Shown here: piece after piece, positions 7,384-15,551 of the stretch
How the letters are laid out: each line of letters opens with the position of its first letter
Numbering within the stretch: the first letter of the stretch is position 1
Assembly: GCA_017889745.1 (NCBI GenBank)
Contig: JAGGAG010000018.1
Coordinates: 1-22,667 of the forward strand
Direction of reading: 5' to 3'
From: Gemmatimonadota bacterium
GTDB lineage: Bacteria; Gemmatimonadota; Gemmatimonadetes; Gemmatimonadales; GWC2-71-9
Length of the DNA: 22,667 nucleotides
The notes under the pieces: generated by a model
The model's database searches: none
The model's input: only the letters and a program-made list of their open reading frames with translations
What the model was told of the DNA's origin: nothing
Made by a program: the position numbers and the translations under genes

Positions 7384-9861
7384 ATGAATGAACGCCTGAC
7401 GCTTCCGGTGCTTCCGCTCCGGGAGGTCGTGCTCTTTCCTGGCGTCGCCGCACCGATTGGTGCTGGCCGGCCCGGTACGCTGAAGGCGATCGAGGCGGCC
7501 CTCACCACGCCCGAGAAGCTGGTCTTCGCGGTATCGCAGCGCGAGAACGTGGAGAGCGTCAACGCCGACGTGCTGTATACGATCGGCACCGTGGCGCGGA
7601 TCGGCCAGATGCAGCGGGGTCTTGCCGGCGTGCAGCTGTTGCTGCAGGGCGAGTACCGCGGCATCGCGATGCACTACTTCGAGAAGGACGGCTATCTCGC
7701 CGCCGTGGTGCGCACCGCCGAGGAGATGGCGGCGCTCAACCCGGACGACCCGGCGTTCGTGGCCCTGCACCGCGAGGCGCGGGCGCGTGCCGCCGAACTG
7801 GGCCAGAAATCCGGATTGCCGGAGGAGGTCGTCCAGCAGGTGCTGGGCGGCGTCAACGATCCCGGCCGGTTCGCCGACCTGGTGGCGGGTTACATCGACA
7901 TCACCCCGGCGCAGCGCCAGGGCTTGCTCGAGAGCCTCTCGGTCGAGGAGCGGTTGCGGCGCGTGCTCGTGCACCTGCAGCGGCAGATCGGCGTGCTCGA
8001 CGCCCAGGAGGACATCAAGTCCCGCGTCCAGGAAGAGCTGGGCGACCGGCAGCGCGAGATGTTCCTGCGCGAGCAGCTCAAGACCATCCGCAAGGAACTG
8101 GGCGAGGACGACGAATCCTCGGACCTGGAGGAACTGCGCGAGAAGCTCGACGCGCTCGACCTGCCCGAGGATGCGCGGCGCGAGGTCGACCGCGAGTTCG
8201 GCCGGCTGGACCGTATCGGTCGCGAGTCGATGGAGTCGCAGGTCATTCGCACATACCTGGAAACCGTCGCGGAGCTGCCGTGGAACACCCGCACCGAGGA
8301 TCACCTCGACCTCGCCAAGGCGTCGAAGATCCTCGACGAGGACCACTACGCGCTCGGAGACGTGAAGGACCGGGTGCTGGAGTTCCTCGCCGTGCGGCAG
8401 TTGCGCGACCAGAAGCGCCGGGCGGCAGAGGCTGCCGAGAAGACCGACGAGGCGAAGCCGGCGGGTACGGATGCGCCGGCCGCGCCGGTCGAGGAGAAGC
8501 AGGCCAAGGGACCGATCCTCCTCTTCGCCGGCCCTCCGGGCGTCGGCAAGACGTCGGTGGCCAAGTCGATCGCGCGGGCGATGGGGCGGAAGTACGTCCG
8601 CATCTCGCTCGGCGGCGCGCGCGACGAGGCGGACATCCGCGGCCACCGCCGCACCTATGTCGGTGCCATGGCGGGGCGGATCATCCAGGGCATGAAGCAG
8701 GCGGGCAGCCGCAACCCCGTCTTCCTCCTCGATGAGGTGGACAAGCTGGGCGTGTCCTTCCAGGGCGACCCGGCGGCGGCGCTGCTCGAGGTGCTCGATC
8801 CGGCACAGAACGACACCTTTGTGGACCACTACCTGGGTGTGCCGTTCGACCTGAGCGAGGTGCTGTTCATTGCGACGGCGAACTTCATCCAGAACATCCC
8901 GGGTCCGCTGCTTGACCGGATGGAAGTGGCGGAGTTCGTAGGCTATACCGAGGGTGAGAAGTGCGAGATCGCGCGGAAATACCTCATCCCGCGGCAGTTC
9001 GCCGAGCACGGGCTCGACGCGTCACAGATCGATATCACCGACCCGGCGCTCGGTCACGTGATCACCGCCTACACCCGTGAGTCCGGGGTACGGCAGCTCG
9101 AGCGGGAGCTCGGCAAGCTGGCGCGGAAGGTGGCACGCAAGGTCGCGGCGAAGGAAGTGGAGCGAGTGTCGGTCGATGCCGACCTGGTGACGGCACTGCT
9201 CGGCCGCCCGCGGGTGCACCCCGAAAAGGCGATGCGCACCGACCAGGTGGGCGTGGCCACGGGCATGTACTACACGCCGGCCGGCGGTGACATCATGTTC
9301 GTCGAGGCGTCGACCATGCGGGGCAAGGGTGAGCTGGTGCTCACGGGGCAGTTGGGCGATGTCATGAAGGAGTCGGCCCGGGCCGCATGGACCTATGCCC
9401 GCTCACACTCGGCGGGGCTGCGCATCGCCGACGACATGTTCGACCGTGACGTACACATTCACGTCCCGGCCGGTGCCATCCCCAAGGATGGTCCCTCGGC
9501 CGGCGTCACCATGGCGTCTGCCCTGATCTCGGCGCTGTCCGGCAGGCCGGTGCGGCACGACATCGCCATGACCGGCGAGATCACGCTGCGGGGGCACGTG
9601 CTGCCGATCGGCGGGGTGAAGGAAAAGGTGCTTGGTGCGCTCCGCGCCGGGATTACCGAGGTGATCCTGCCCAAGGAGAACGAAGCCGACCTCGAAGACC
9701 TTCCCGAGGAGGCACGGAAGCGGATCAAGGTGTATCTCGTGGAAGAACTGGGCGAGGTCCTCGCGCTGACACTGCGGGGCGCGAGTTTCCGGGAGGGACG
9801 GCTGCTGTTCGGTGAGGAAAAGCCGGGCGATGTGGCGCCGCTGGCGGCGTATCACCACTAG
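7384..9861 (+). CDS. lon: ATP-dependent Lon protease
   Basis: An 825-residue LonA-type protease: N-terminal substrate-binding domain starting L-P-V-L-P-L-R-E, a central helical region, AAA+ module with Walker A G-P-P-G-V-G-K-T at 383-390 and Walker B F-L-L-D-E-V-D, then the Lon protease domain with catalytic Ser705 in P-K-D-G-P-S-A-G and Lys748, 43 residues apart as in E. coli Lon. It degrades misfolded and regulatory proteins in the cytosol. The ATG at 7384 aligns with the family N-terminus and has AAGGAT about 10 nt upstream; ATG 7366 is a close alternative. Unusual is an Ala/Pro/Glu/Lys-rich insertion of about 30 residues (roughly 342-377) just before Walker A. The gene stands alone and ends at a strong hairpin terminator. 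Confidence 0.96.
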   Translation: MNERLTLPVLPLREVVLFPGVAAPIGAGRPGTLKAIEAALTTPEKLVFAVSQRENVESVNADVLYTIGTVARIGQMQRGLAGVQLLLQGEYRGIAMHYFEKDGYLAAVVRTAEEMAALNPDDPAFVALHREARARAAELGQKSGLPEEVVQQVLGGVNDPGRFADLVAGYIDITPAQRQGLLESLSVEERLRRVLVHLQRQIGVLDAQEDIKSRVQEELGDRQREMFLREQLKTIRKELGEDDESSDLEELREKLDALDLPEDARREVDREFGRLDRIGRESMESQVIRTYLETVAELPWNTRTEDHLDLAKASKILDEDHYALGDVKDRVLEFLAVRQLRDQKRRAAEAAEKTDEAKPAGTDAPAAPVEEKQAKGPILLFAGPPGVGKTSVAKSIARAMGRKYVRISLGGARDEADIRGHRRTYVGAMAGRIIQGMKQAGSRNPVFLLDEVDKLGVSFQGDPAAALLEVLDPAQNDTFVDHYLGVPFDLSEVLFIATANFIQNIPGPLLDRMEVAEFVGYTEGEKCEIARKYLIPRQFAEHGLDASQIDITDPALGHVITAYTRESGVRQLERELGKLARKVARKVAAKEVERVSVDADLVTALLGRPRVHPEKAMRTDQVGVATGMYYTPAGGDIMFVEASTMRGKGELVLTGQLGDVMKESARAAWTYARSHSAGLRIADDMFDRDVHIHVPAGAIPKDGPSAGVTMASALISALSGRPVRHDIAMTGEITLRGHVLPIGGVKEKVLGALRAGITEVILPKENEADLEDLPEEARKRIKVYLVEELGEVLALTLRGASFREGRLLFGEEKPGDVAPLAAYHH

Positions 9862-9895
9862 GCAGTCGCGGGTCGTGAGACGGCCCGAGTAGAGA

Positions 9896-9933
9896 ACGGC
9901 CCTCCGGTACGCAATCGGAGGGCCGTTTCCTTT
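9896..9933 (+). terminator. Intrinsic terminator after lon
   Basis: Perfect 11-bp stem ACGGCCCTCCG (9896-9906) and CGGAGGGCCGT (9916-9926) with a 9-nt loop, followed on the plus strand by TTTCCTTT. It lies 35 nt after the lon stop. On the minus strand it also lies just past the diguanylate cyclase stop, so it may serve both convergent genes, although the T tract is poorer in that direction. Confidence 0.85.
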
Positions 9934-9960
9934 CGAGCGTCATTCCACGACCCACGACCG

Positions 9961-11586
9961 CTATGCGTGCCCCGTCTGGGGTGTCTCCGCGAACACCACG
10001 CGGTCCCGGCCCTCCGTCTTCGCGATGTGCAGCGCCTTGTCGGCGGCGTGGCCGATCTCGAAGGCGGTCTCTCCGTGGTGGAGGTAGACCGCGCCCCCCA
10101 CACTCACCGTGACCGGGATGACGCTGCCGTCGCGCGTCTCCGCGGGCTGGGCCGCGATGATCTCCTGGAGCTTGTGCGCCACGTGTGCCGCCCCCTCGGG
10201 CGTGCAGCCTCGCAGGATCAGTCCGAACTCCTCGCCACCATAGCGGCCGACGAGGTCGCTGGCACGCACATGGGAACGCATCAGGCTGCCGATGTGCACG
10301 AGCACCTGGTCGCCCACCAGGTGACCGTAGCGGTCGTTGACCCGCCGGAAGTGATCGACATCCACGATGAGCAGCGCGAAGCCGCTCCCGCTCCGGCGCG
10401 AGAATTCCACCGCGATCTCGAGCTCGGCGAGCAGGGTCGCGTGGTTGAGCAGGCCGGTGAGCCCGTCCCGGTGCACCAGCTCGCGAAGCTGTCGCCCGCG
10501 CTCGGCGCGCGACACCACCAGCTGCAGCAGGAGCGACTCGTCCACCGGATGCGCCAGGAAGTCATCGGCACCCGCGCGGAGCGCCGCGATCTTGTCGGCG
10601 ACCCCGCCCGCGGGCCCGACGAGGACGAGCGGAACCAGGTGGAAACGCGGATCCTGCCGCAGCAGCTTCGCGAAAGTGACGCCGTCCGCGTCGGGCAGGG
10701 CTTCGGCGAGCAGGACCAAGTCGGGCACCTCGGCGTCGAACAGGTCCTGAGCCTCCGCCGCGTCGCGGGCCTGCACCACGCGCACGCCGGCCTGCATGAG
10801 GTAGGCGGCGTAGGCGTCGGCCACGGGATCGGGATCCACGATGACGACGCGGGCCGGCGGTGCACCCACCCGGGCCATCAGGCGCGCGAAGCGGGGAAGC
10901 TCCGAATCCACCTGCTCCGCGATGTAGATCTGGTCCGCCCCGGAGGCCACGGCGCGCATGCGGTCGACCGGTGCCATCGTCTCGATCAGGACCACCGCAC
11001 GCGGACGCGCGAGCCGGCTCGACGTCCACGCCGCGATCATGGCGTAGGGATCATGCACCGCGTCCTCGGCGGAGATGACGACGAGATCAGGGCGGGTGGA
11101 GGGCGAGGTGGTCTCCGGTTCGCCCGCGTCGCCCAGGTGCACGTCGAAGCCAGCCGACCAGAGCGCGCGGATGGTGCGCTCACGCAAGAGCCCCGACTCG
11201 ACCACCACCAGCGCGCGCCAGCCGAACTCGGCCTGGCGCGGCGTTTCCCTTACACCCACCGGCTCGAGCGACTGACCGGCCGCATCGACCGCCCGGCTCA
11301 GCAGCGCGAGGCTGCCCTGCAGGTGGTCCGCGCTCTCGGCGGTCTGTGTCGGCGTTTGCGCGAGCCAGTTCTCGATTTCGCGGGCAAGCGCCGAGATCTC
11401 GGGCAGCCCGTGCGCGGCCGCAGCGCCGGCCAGCTTGTGAATCCGGGTGCGCAGCCATTCCGCTGCCTGGGTCTCACCCGCGCGAAACGCCTCGGCTTCC
11501 TTCCTCAGCTCCGCCAGGCGCGCAGGGGCCTCGGTCAGGTAGCTCTGCCGGAGGGCCCGGTAGACGCGCTCGGTTTCCGCGTTCAT
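9961..11586 (-). CDS. Diguanylate cyclase with Hpt domain and two degenerate receiver domains
   Basis: A 541-residue protein with four parts. An Hpt domain (1-105) carries the phosphotransfer His50 in I-H-K-L-A-G. Two receiver-like domains follow (about 123-240 and 246-350), then a GGDEF domain (370-535). The cyclase looks active: the A-site is G-G-E-E-F (450-454), and the inhibitory I-site R-A-S-D (441-444) is exactly five residues upstream, so product inhibition by c-di-GMP is expected. Both receivers appear inactive: the phospho-acceptor Asp is replaced by Ser172 in the first and Ala294 in the second, and the conserved receiver Lys of the second is His346. There is no membrane segment. The start ATG 11586 overlaps the stop of the TrmB-like gene by 4 nt, implying coupled expression. 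It makes c-di-GMP in the cytosol; the signal input is unknown. Confidence 0.9.
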   Translation of the reverse strand: MNAETERVYRALRQSYLTEAPARLAELRKEAEAFRAGETQAAEWLRTRIHKLAGAAAAHGLPEISALAREIENWLAQTPTQTAESADHLQGSLALLSRAVDAAGQSLEPVGVRETPRQAEFGWRALVVVESGLLRERTIRALWSAGFDVHLGDAGEPETTSPSTRPDLVVISAEDAVHDPYAMIAAWTSSRLARPRAVVLIETMAPVDRMRAVASGADQIYIAEQVDSELPRFARLMARVGAPPARVVIVDPDPVADAYAAYLMQAGVRVVQARDAAEAQDLFDAEVPDLVLLAEALPDADGVTFAKLLRQDPRFHLVPLVLVGPAGGVADKIAALRAGADDFLAHPVDESLLLQLVVSRAERGRQLRELVHRDGLTGLLNHATLLAELEIAVEFSRRSGSGFALLIVDVDHFRRVNDRYGHLVGDQVLVHIGSLMRSHVRASDLVGRYGGEEFGLILRGCTPEGAAHVAHKLQEIIAAQPAETRDGSVIPVTVSVGGAVYLHHGETAFEIGHAADKALHIAKTEGRDRVVFAETPQTGHA

Positions 11587-12266
11587 GCCGTCCTCCCCAG
11601 CACATCGATCGTGAGCCGCGCGGCCGCCACGAAGGCCGGCGCGGTGCCCCAGTGGCCCGTCACCTCATTGCCCTGTCGTGTCGCCAGCAGGGCGGCACGG
11701 GCATCCACCACGCATACCAGCGGCACTCCCGGCCAGTCGTCGGGCGCCGGCAGCTCGGCGACCGACGCGAAGCCGAGGTCGACGGGCCCGACTGAGTACA
11801 GCCGCACATCCAGGCCCGCGAGCACCGGCCGCCGCAGGGCGGGGCCAAGCAGCGGAAACGCCTCGGCCGGTGCGAGCAGTTCAACCGACGCGACGGCGCG
11901 CGCCACATCGTGCTGGATCAGCTGAAGTGCTCCGCGACTCGAGGTAATCTCGACCAGGGTGGGAGTCGGTGGCGCCGCGAGCGCCTCGAGCTCCGTCGTG
12001 AGGCGGCTCAGCGCCTGGCCATGGTCGCTCGCAATGCGGGCGAGGAGGGCGGCCGGAGGTTCCGGGCGGTAGCGCTTGGGGCGCCCCGCCTCGACCCTGG
12101 CCGCTCCCTTTCCAGTGAGTCCTTCGAGGGCGCTGTAGGCATTCGCCCGGGCGAGTCCGGCAGCGCGCGCGATGGCGTAGCCGGTGCCCGGTCCGTCTCG
12201 GAGGAGGACTTTGTACACCACACCTTCGGTGGGCGTAAATCCAAAAGGCGTGAGGTCGAGTGGCAC
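11583..12266 (-). CDS. TrmB-family transcriptional regulator
   Basis: A 227-residue protein with an N-terminal winged helix (about residues 8-75: T-P-T-E-G-V-V-Y-K-V-L-L, then a recognition helix with A-R-A-N-A-Y-S-A-L and a basic wing G-R-P-K-R-Y), a short helical linker (about 76-100) and a C-terminal alpha/beta domain of the TrmB/phospholipase D-like kind. TrmB proteins sense sugars or other small ligands and act as repressors or activators; they are best known in archaea. The start is GTG 12266: no longer in-frame start fits, and the protein N-terminus matches the family. No Shine-Dalgarno is visible, and a -10-like sequence lies immediately upstream, suggesting a leaderless mRNA. It overlaps the diguanylate cyclase by 4 nt. 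The ligand is unknown. Confidence 0.75.
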   Translation of the reverse strand: MPLDLTPFGFTPTEGVVYKVLLRDGPGTGYAIARAAGLARANAYSALEGLTGKGAARVEAGRPKRYRPEPPAALLARIASDHGQALSRLTTELEALAAPPTPTLVEITSSRGALQLIQHDVARAVASVELLAPAEAFPLLGPALRRPVLAGLDVRLYSVGPVDLGFASVAELPAPDDWPGVPLVCVVDARAALLATRQGNEVTGHWGTAPAFVAAARLTIDVLGRTA

Positions 12267-12270
12267 GAGC

Positions 12271-12287
12271 GTAGTATGCTATGCTAC
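12271..12287 (-). promoter_or_regulatory. Candidate operator/promoter of the TrmB-cyclase operon
   Basis: A 17-bp imperfect palindrome (GTAG ... CTAC ends with AT pairs inside) sits 5 nt upstream of the GTG start. On the minus strand it contains CATACT, a 4/6 match to a -10 box placed so that transcription would begin at or near the start codon. It could be both promoter and autoregulatory operator. No database or alignment support was available. Confidence 0.4.
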
Positions 12288-12327
12288 CCCTAGCCGCGCA
12301 ACATGAACCCACTGCGGCGCGGCGCGT

Positions 12328-13434
12328 TCAGCTGTAGCTCAGTTCCCAGCCCAGCAACCTGGCGATGACGGCGACGCGGAACGTCACGTCCACGGCGCGG
12401 CTTTCGGCATCCTTCTCGTCTGCCTGCAGCGGGTACCAGTGGTACGTGATCTTGTTCAGCGGCTTCGGCATGCCGCGCAGTCCCTTCGGGGCCCATACGC
12501 CCCGTTCATCGAAGTCCTTCATGAGGCGGGCAAGCACCTTCGTGGCGACGGGCGCCCACTGCAGGGCTCCCATGCGCGCCAGCATCTCGATGTAGTGCAG
12601 GGCAAGCGGCAGGTCCTTCGCCACGCCCTTCGAGTCGGCCTCGATCGGGTCGCCCAGCAGGAGGTGTTGCGGCTTGAGTGCCTTCTTGCCGAGGACCACC
12701 ACGAAGTCCTTCTTCGGCGCCGGCTGCGCCAGGTAGTGCCCCAGGCGCTCGGTGAAACCCGCCCGTTCCCGCTGCAGGCTGGGCATCTGCGCGATCATCG
12801 CGACCGAGTACCACGTGGGCGGATGCGCGTCGGGATGCAGCGCGGTGTACTTCGCCGTCTTGACGAAGGGCTTCTCGGCGAGCGGGCTGCGCAGGAAGGC
12901 AGAGACCGCGTTGGCGATCTTGTGCGCTGCACCCCTGAGCCGCGGATCTTCGTGGTGCCCCGCCTCCGCCAGCGCTGCGGCCGCCGCCTCGCGGAAGGCT
13001 TCGCGGATAAAGGGCACCACGGCCGGCTCGGTGCTCGACGCCTTGGCGTGCTCGAAGAGCAGCGCCGGGTCCTCATCGCGGCTGAGCAGCCGGTAGAGTA
13101 CCCGGTCGGAGAGCTTGTAGGGCCGTGATCCGCGGGGCCACCCGATCTGCAGCAGGCGCCGGTACTGTGGGATGGTGCCGACTTCCTTGATACCGTCCTT
13201 CACCGATGGAGCGAGGCCGAGGAGGTTCCCGCCCCAGATGCCGGTGTCCTTCTGCTTCTTGATCAGCGCGGTCCCGGACTTCGATTCCACCACCGCCTGC
13301 TGGGCCGCTGCGATGGCCTCAGGGGACACGGAGCCTGTTGGAGACAGCTCGGTGAGGGTGCGGTACCGGATCGCCTCACTGCCGTGCTCCTGGAGCCAGG
13401 CGAGAGGTATCCGGTGTGTGCTGGGGAGTTCCAA
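12328..13434 (-). CDS. Uncharacterised protein, possibly prenyltransferase/squalene-cyclase-like alpha-toroid
   Basis: A 368-residue soluble, helical protein without signal peptide or membrane helix. Its N-terminus (W-L-Q-E-H-G-S-E-A-I-R-Y-R-T-L-T-E-L) and a later K-D-T-G-I-W-G-G stretch resemble an uncharacterised bacterial family with helical repeats like those of squalene cyclases and prenyltransferases. That resemblance is from memory and is not proven. I see no D-x-D-D-T-A cyclase motif, so catalysis cannot be claimed. The start is TTG 13434, supported by AGGAG five nt upstream, and a well-formed promoter lies a further 40 nt up. The gene ends 61 nt before the TrmB-like start, so partial readthrough into that operon is possible. 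Confidence 0.6.
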   Translation of the reverse strand: MELPSTHRIPLAWLQEHGSEAIRYRTLTELSPTGSVSPEAIAAAQQAVVESKSGTALIKKQKDTGIWGGNLLGLAPSVKDGIKEVGTIPQYRRLLQIGWPRGSRPYKLSDRVLYRLLSRDEDPALLFEHAKASSTEPAVVPFIREAFREAAAAALAEAGHHEDPRLRGAAHKIANAVSAFLRSPLAEKPFVKTAKYTALHPDAHPPTWYSVAMIAQMPSLQRERAGFTERLGHYLAQPAPKKDFVVVLGKKALKPQHLLLGDPIEADSKGVAKDLPLALHYIEMLARMGALQWAPVATKVLARLMKDFDERGVWAPKGLRGMPKPLNKITYHWYPLQADEKDAESRAVDVTFRVAVIARLLGWELSYS

Positions 13435-13479
13435 GGCGGCTCCTGGCCGAATTGACGCAGGGAGTGCGAAGCGGGCGCG

Positions 13480-13508
13480 AATATAAGGGTCGAGGCCGCT
13501 GGGGACAA
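13480..13508 (-). promoter_or_regulatory. Sigma-70-type promoter of the toroid-like gene
   Basis: On the minus strand, -35 TTGTCC (13503-13508) and -10 TATATT (13480-13485) are separated by exactly 17 bp. Transcription would start near 13473, giving a leader of about 38 nt that contains the AGGAG site of the TTG-initiated gene. It is the best promoter match in the window. Confidence 0.65.
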
Positions 13509-13624
13509 TCGCGCCGCCGGTGACAGGCCTTACCTGCCGTGCAATACCTTGTCATTAAACATCTTACGGCGCAAAGTAGTGTTTTCAGTCACTTCGGCGG
13601 TGGCGGGCAACCCCAGAAAGCGAA

Positions 13625-13650
13625 AGCGGGAGCCCGTTCGGGCTCCCGCT
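13625..13650 (-). terminator. Intrinsic terminator after the small cytochrome c gene
   Basis: Perfect 11-bp stem AGCGGGAGCCC (13625-13635) and GGGCTCCCGCT (13640-13650) with a 4-base loop. On the minus strand it begins 17 nt after the cytochrome stop and is followed by TTCGCTTTC, a broken T-rich tail. Confidence 0.8.
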
Positions 13651-13667
13651 CAGGTGTACTGGCCTGC

Positions 13668-14054
13668 TCAGGTCGGGTTGCTGAGCGACCAGACGTACGC
13701 GGCCACTGCCTTTACGTCGTCCTCGCTGATCTGTGATCCACCCTTGGGCGCCATGGCACCCTTGCCCAGCGTGGTCTTCTCGACCGGAATACCGGTGGTT
13801 ACGATCTGGACGATTTCGGGATAGGTGCCCTTGCCGTGAATCCAGGTCTGGTCGGTCAGGTTCGGCCCGACCGTGCCCTTGGCGTCCATACCGTGGCAGG
13901 CGAAGCAGAGTCCGGTGGTCGTGAATACCGTCTTGCCCTTGGCGATCATGGCCGGCGTGACGCCAGCCGGGAGCTTGGCCTGTGCAGCGGCCGGAGCCGC
14001 GGCCATACAGGTCAAGGCCACTACGAGCAATCCAAGTCGAGTCCGCATCTCCAT
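13668..14054 (-). CDS. Periplasmic mono-haem cytochrome c
   Basis: A 128-residue protein with a cleavable signal peptide (about 1-25, ending A-A-A-Q-A) and one haem c site C-F-A-C-H (Cys50, Cys53, His54). A Met in G-A-M-A-P-K (Met101) is the likely sixth haem ligand, as in class I cytochromes c. The C-terminal helix D-D-V-K-A-V-A-A-Y-V-W-S-L is typical of the cbb3-type/cytochrome c555-like fold. It should shuttle electrons in the periplasm; the partner is not encoded next to it. ATG 14054 is chosen because AGGAG lies 7 nt upstream. A possible -10 (TACTAT, 14119-14124 on the minus strand) lies upstream and a terminator downstream, so it is probably a single-gene transcript. Confidence 0.92.
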   Translation of the reverse strand: MEMRTRLGLLVVALTCMAAAPAAAQAKLPAGVTPAMIAKGKTVFTTTGLCFACHGMDAKGTVGPNLTDQTWIHGKGTYPEIVQIVTTGIPVEKTTLGKGAMAPKGGSQISEDDVKAVAAYVWSLSNPT

Positions 14055-14157
14055 GTCACCACTCCTGAGGTAAGCGTCTGTCGCTGCTGGCTACTGGCGC
14101 CTCGTGCGCTCCTCGGGAATAGTACGGACCACATCGTCCCGCCGCCACCGGAGCAAC

Positions 14158-15378
14158 CTACCGCTTCGCACCCGGCGTGCCGTCCCGGACGCCGGCCATG
14201 GCAATGGGTACCGGCCGGTTTTCGGGGGTGATCTGTCCGCGCTCATAGACGCTGCGGGGGTTCCATAGCACCCAACTGGTGACACCCAGGTCCGCCGCCG
14301 ACCGGATCTGGGCCCGCACATGCTCCGGGCCGTACCGGGGTGCCCCGAGGGTGAACGCCTGGAGGTAGGGTCGGATCTCCGCGGTCGCGCGGCCGAGCTT
14401 CTGAGAGCGACGGATGCCGTCCTGCAATGCCCGGCGAATAACCCCGTACGGTTCGGCATTCGGGTGGGAGAATCCGTACTCGCCGCGATTGTAGTGGCTG
14501 GGGTATACCATGGGGAGCACGGCGTCAGCGGTCGACACCAGGTCCTCCCACACCTGGCCGATGCCCATGTCGCCGGTTGCGCTCGTGGTCAGCCCGAAGA
14601 CGTCGATTGTGAACGGCACGCCGAGCGCGCGGGTGCGCTGCTCGAGGATGGCGAGGCCCTCCGCCACCCCTTGCCGCGTCGTCTCTTGCGGCTGCCGGGC
14701 GGCGAAGAGCGCGGTGGCACGGCGCGACGGTGGCTCATCGGGGAAGCGCACGTAGTCGTACTGAATCTCGGCAAATCCCAGGTCCACGGCTTCGGCTGCG
14801 AGCTGGGCGGCGTAGATCCATACGGAGTCCTGGAACGCGTCGACCCAGGCGAAGCCGAGTCGGTCATGCCACAGGCCGCCGCCAGTATGCCGGATGGCCC
14901 ATTCCGGCTTGCGCGACGCCAGCAGCGGATCCTTCGCCACCACGATGCGGGCGATGGGGTGGATGCCGCGGGCCTGCAGCCGCGCGATGCGGACGCGCAC
15001 GTCGCGGGCGCGGAGTTGGGTGTTTGCGCCAATCGCCCGGGCAGTCGGGACCTCGGACCGATAGGTGAGATAGCCGGTGTCGTCCTTCACGTCGATCACG
15101 AAGCTGTTGACCTCGGTGCCCGCCGCCAGGTCGAGCAGTTGCCCGAGGCGCTGGCCGCCGAACGCCCACGCGTTAACGTAGAGCGCGCGCACGGGGCTCG
15201 GCGGGGGCGAGAGGGGCGAGGCCGGCCACCGCACCGTGTCCGGGTCGAACATCGGGAGGGTGAGCGGGTGGGTCGGGGATACCAGTTCATCCCGCCAGCG
15301 TGCAGGAACCTGCGCTGCAACCCGTGAAGCAAGGAGCAGTGTGAGCAGGGTCAGGGTGGTCGCGCATCGACGTGGCAT
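14158..15378 (-). CDS. Secreted putative glycoside hydrolase (DUF4015 type)
   Basis: A 406-residue protein with a signal peptide (about 1-22) followed by a TIM-barrel-like domain matching the DUF4015 putative glycoside hydrolases: R-A-L-Y-V-N-A-W at the first strand, F-V-I-D-V-K-D-D-T-G, then I-Q-Y-D-Y-V-R-F-P-D and late M-V-Y-P-S-H-Y and W-V-L-W-N motifs. The conserved Asp residues in V-K-D-D and Y-D-Y-V-R-F-P are candidate catalytic or binding groups. These proteins are thought to act on polysaccharides outside the cytosol; the substrate is not established. ATG 15378 has GGGAG about 9 nt upstream. It ends 103 nt before the cytochrome c gene, so the two are likely separate units. Confidence 0.82.
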   Translation of the reverse strand: MPRRCATTLTLLTLLLASRVAAQVPARWRDELVSPTHPLTLPMFDPDTVRWPASPLSPPPSPVRALYVNAWAFGGQRLGQLLDLAAGTEVNSFVIDVKDDTGYLTYRSEVPTARAIGANTQLRARDVRVRIARLQARGIHPIARIVVAKDPLLASRKPEWAIRHTGGGLWHDRLGFAWVDAFQDSVWIYAAQLAAEAVDLGFAEIQYDYVRFPDEPPSRRATALFAARQPQETTRQGVAEGLAILEQRTRALGVPFTIDVFGLTTSATGDMGIGQVWEDLVSTADAVLPMVYPSHYNRGEYGFSHPNAEPYGVIRRALQDGIRRSQKLGRATAEIRPYLQAFTLGAPRYGPEHVRAQIRSAADLGVTSWVLWNPRSVYERGQITPENRPVPIAMAGVRDGTPGAKR

Positions 15379-15551
15379 CGGCGAATCTCCCGGGCTGTGG
15401 CAGCTTCCAAGGCTCGATGGCCTGCTGGCGCGCTGCTTCCGGGAGGAAGGGCAATCAGGGGACCGTTCGTGCTGGTGGAGGGTGTCATGATTGCTTACGA
15501 TTCGCGGCGTCCGCCCAGTTTGATGGCACCTGCGTCTCTGAGTGAGGATTC

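Noticed and set aside
7198..9009. Long minus-strand open frame opposite lon
   Set aside because: Mirror frame of a conserved gene, with no motif of its own.
9967..11925. Long plus-strand open frame opposite the diguanylate cyclase and TrmB-like genes
   Set aside because: Composition is typical of antisense frames in high-GC DNA, with no recognisable domain; the minus-strand genes have clear motifs and overlapping starts.
12293..12323. GCCGCGC ... GCGCGGC inverted repeat after the toroid-like gene as a terminator
   Set aside because: The loop is 17 nt long, no T tract follows, and GC-rich 7-mers pair often by chance in this DNA.
13509..13667. Short plus-strand open frames around 13539-13824
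   Set aside because: They run through the terminator and antisense to the cytochrome gene, with no ribosome site or family resemblance.
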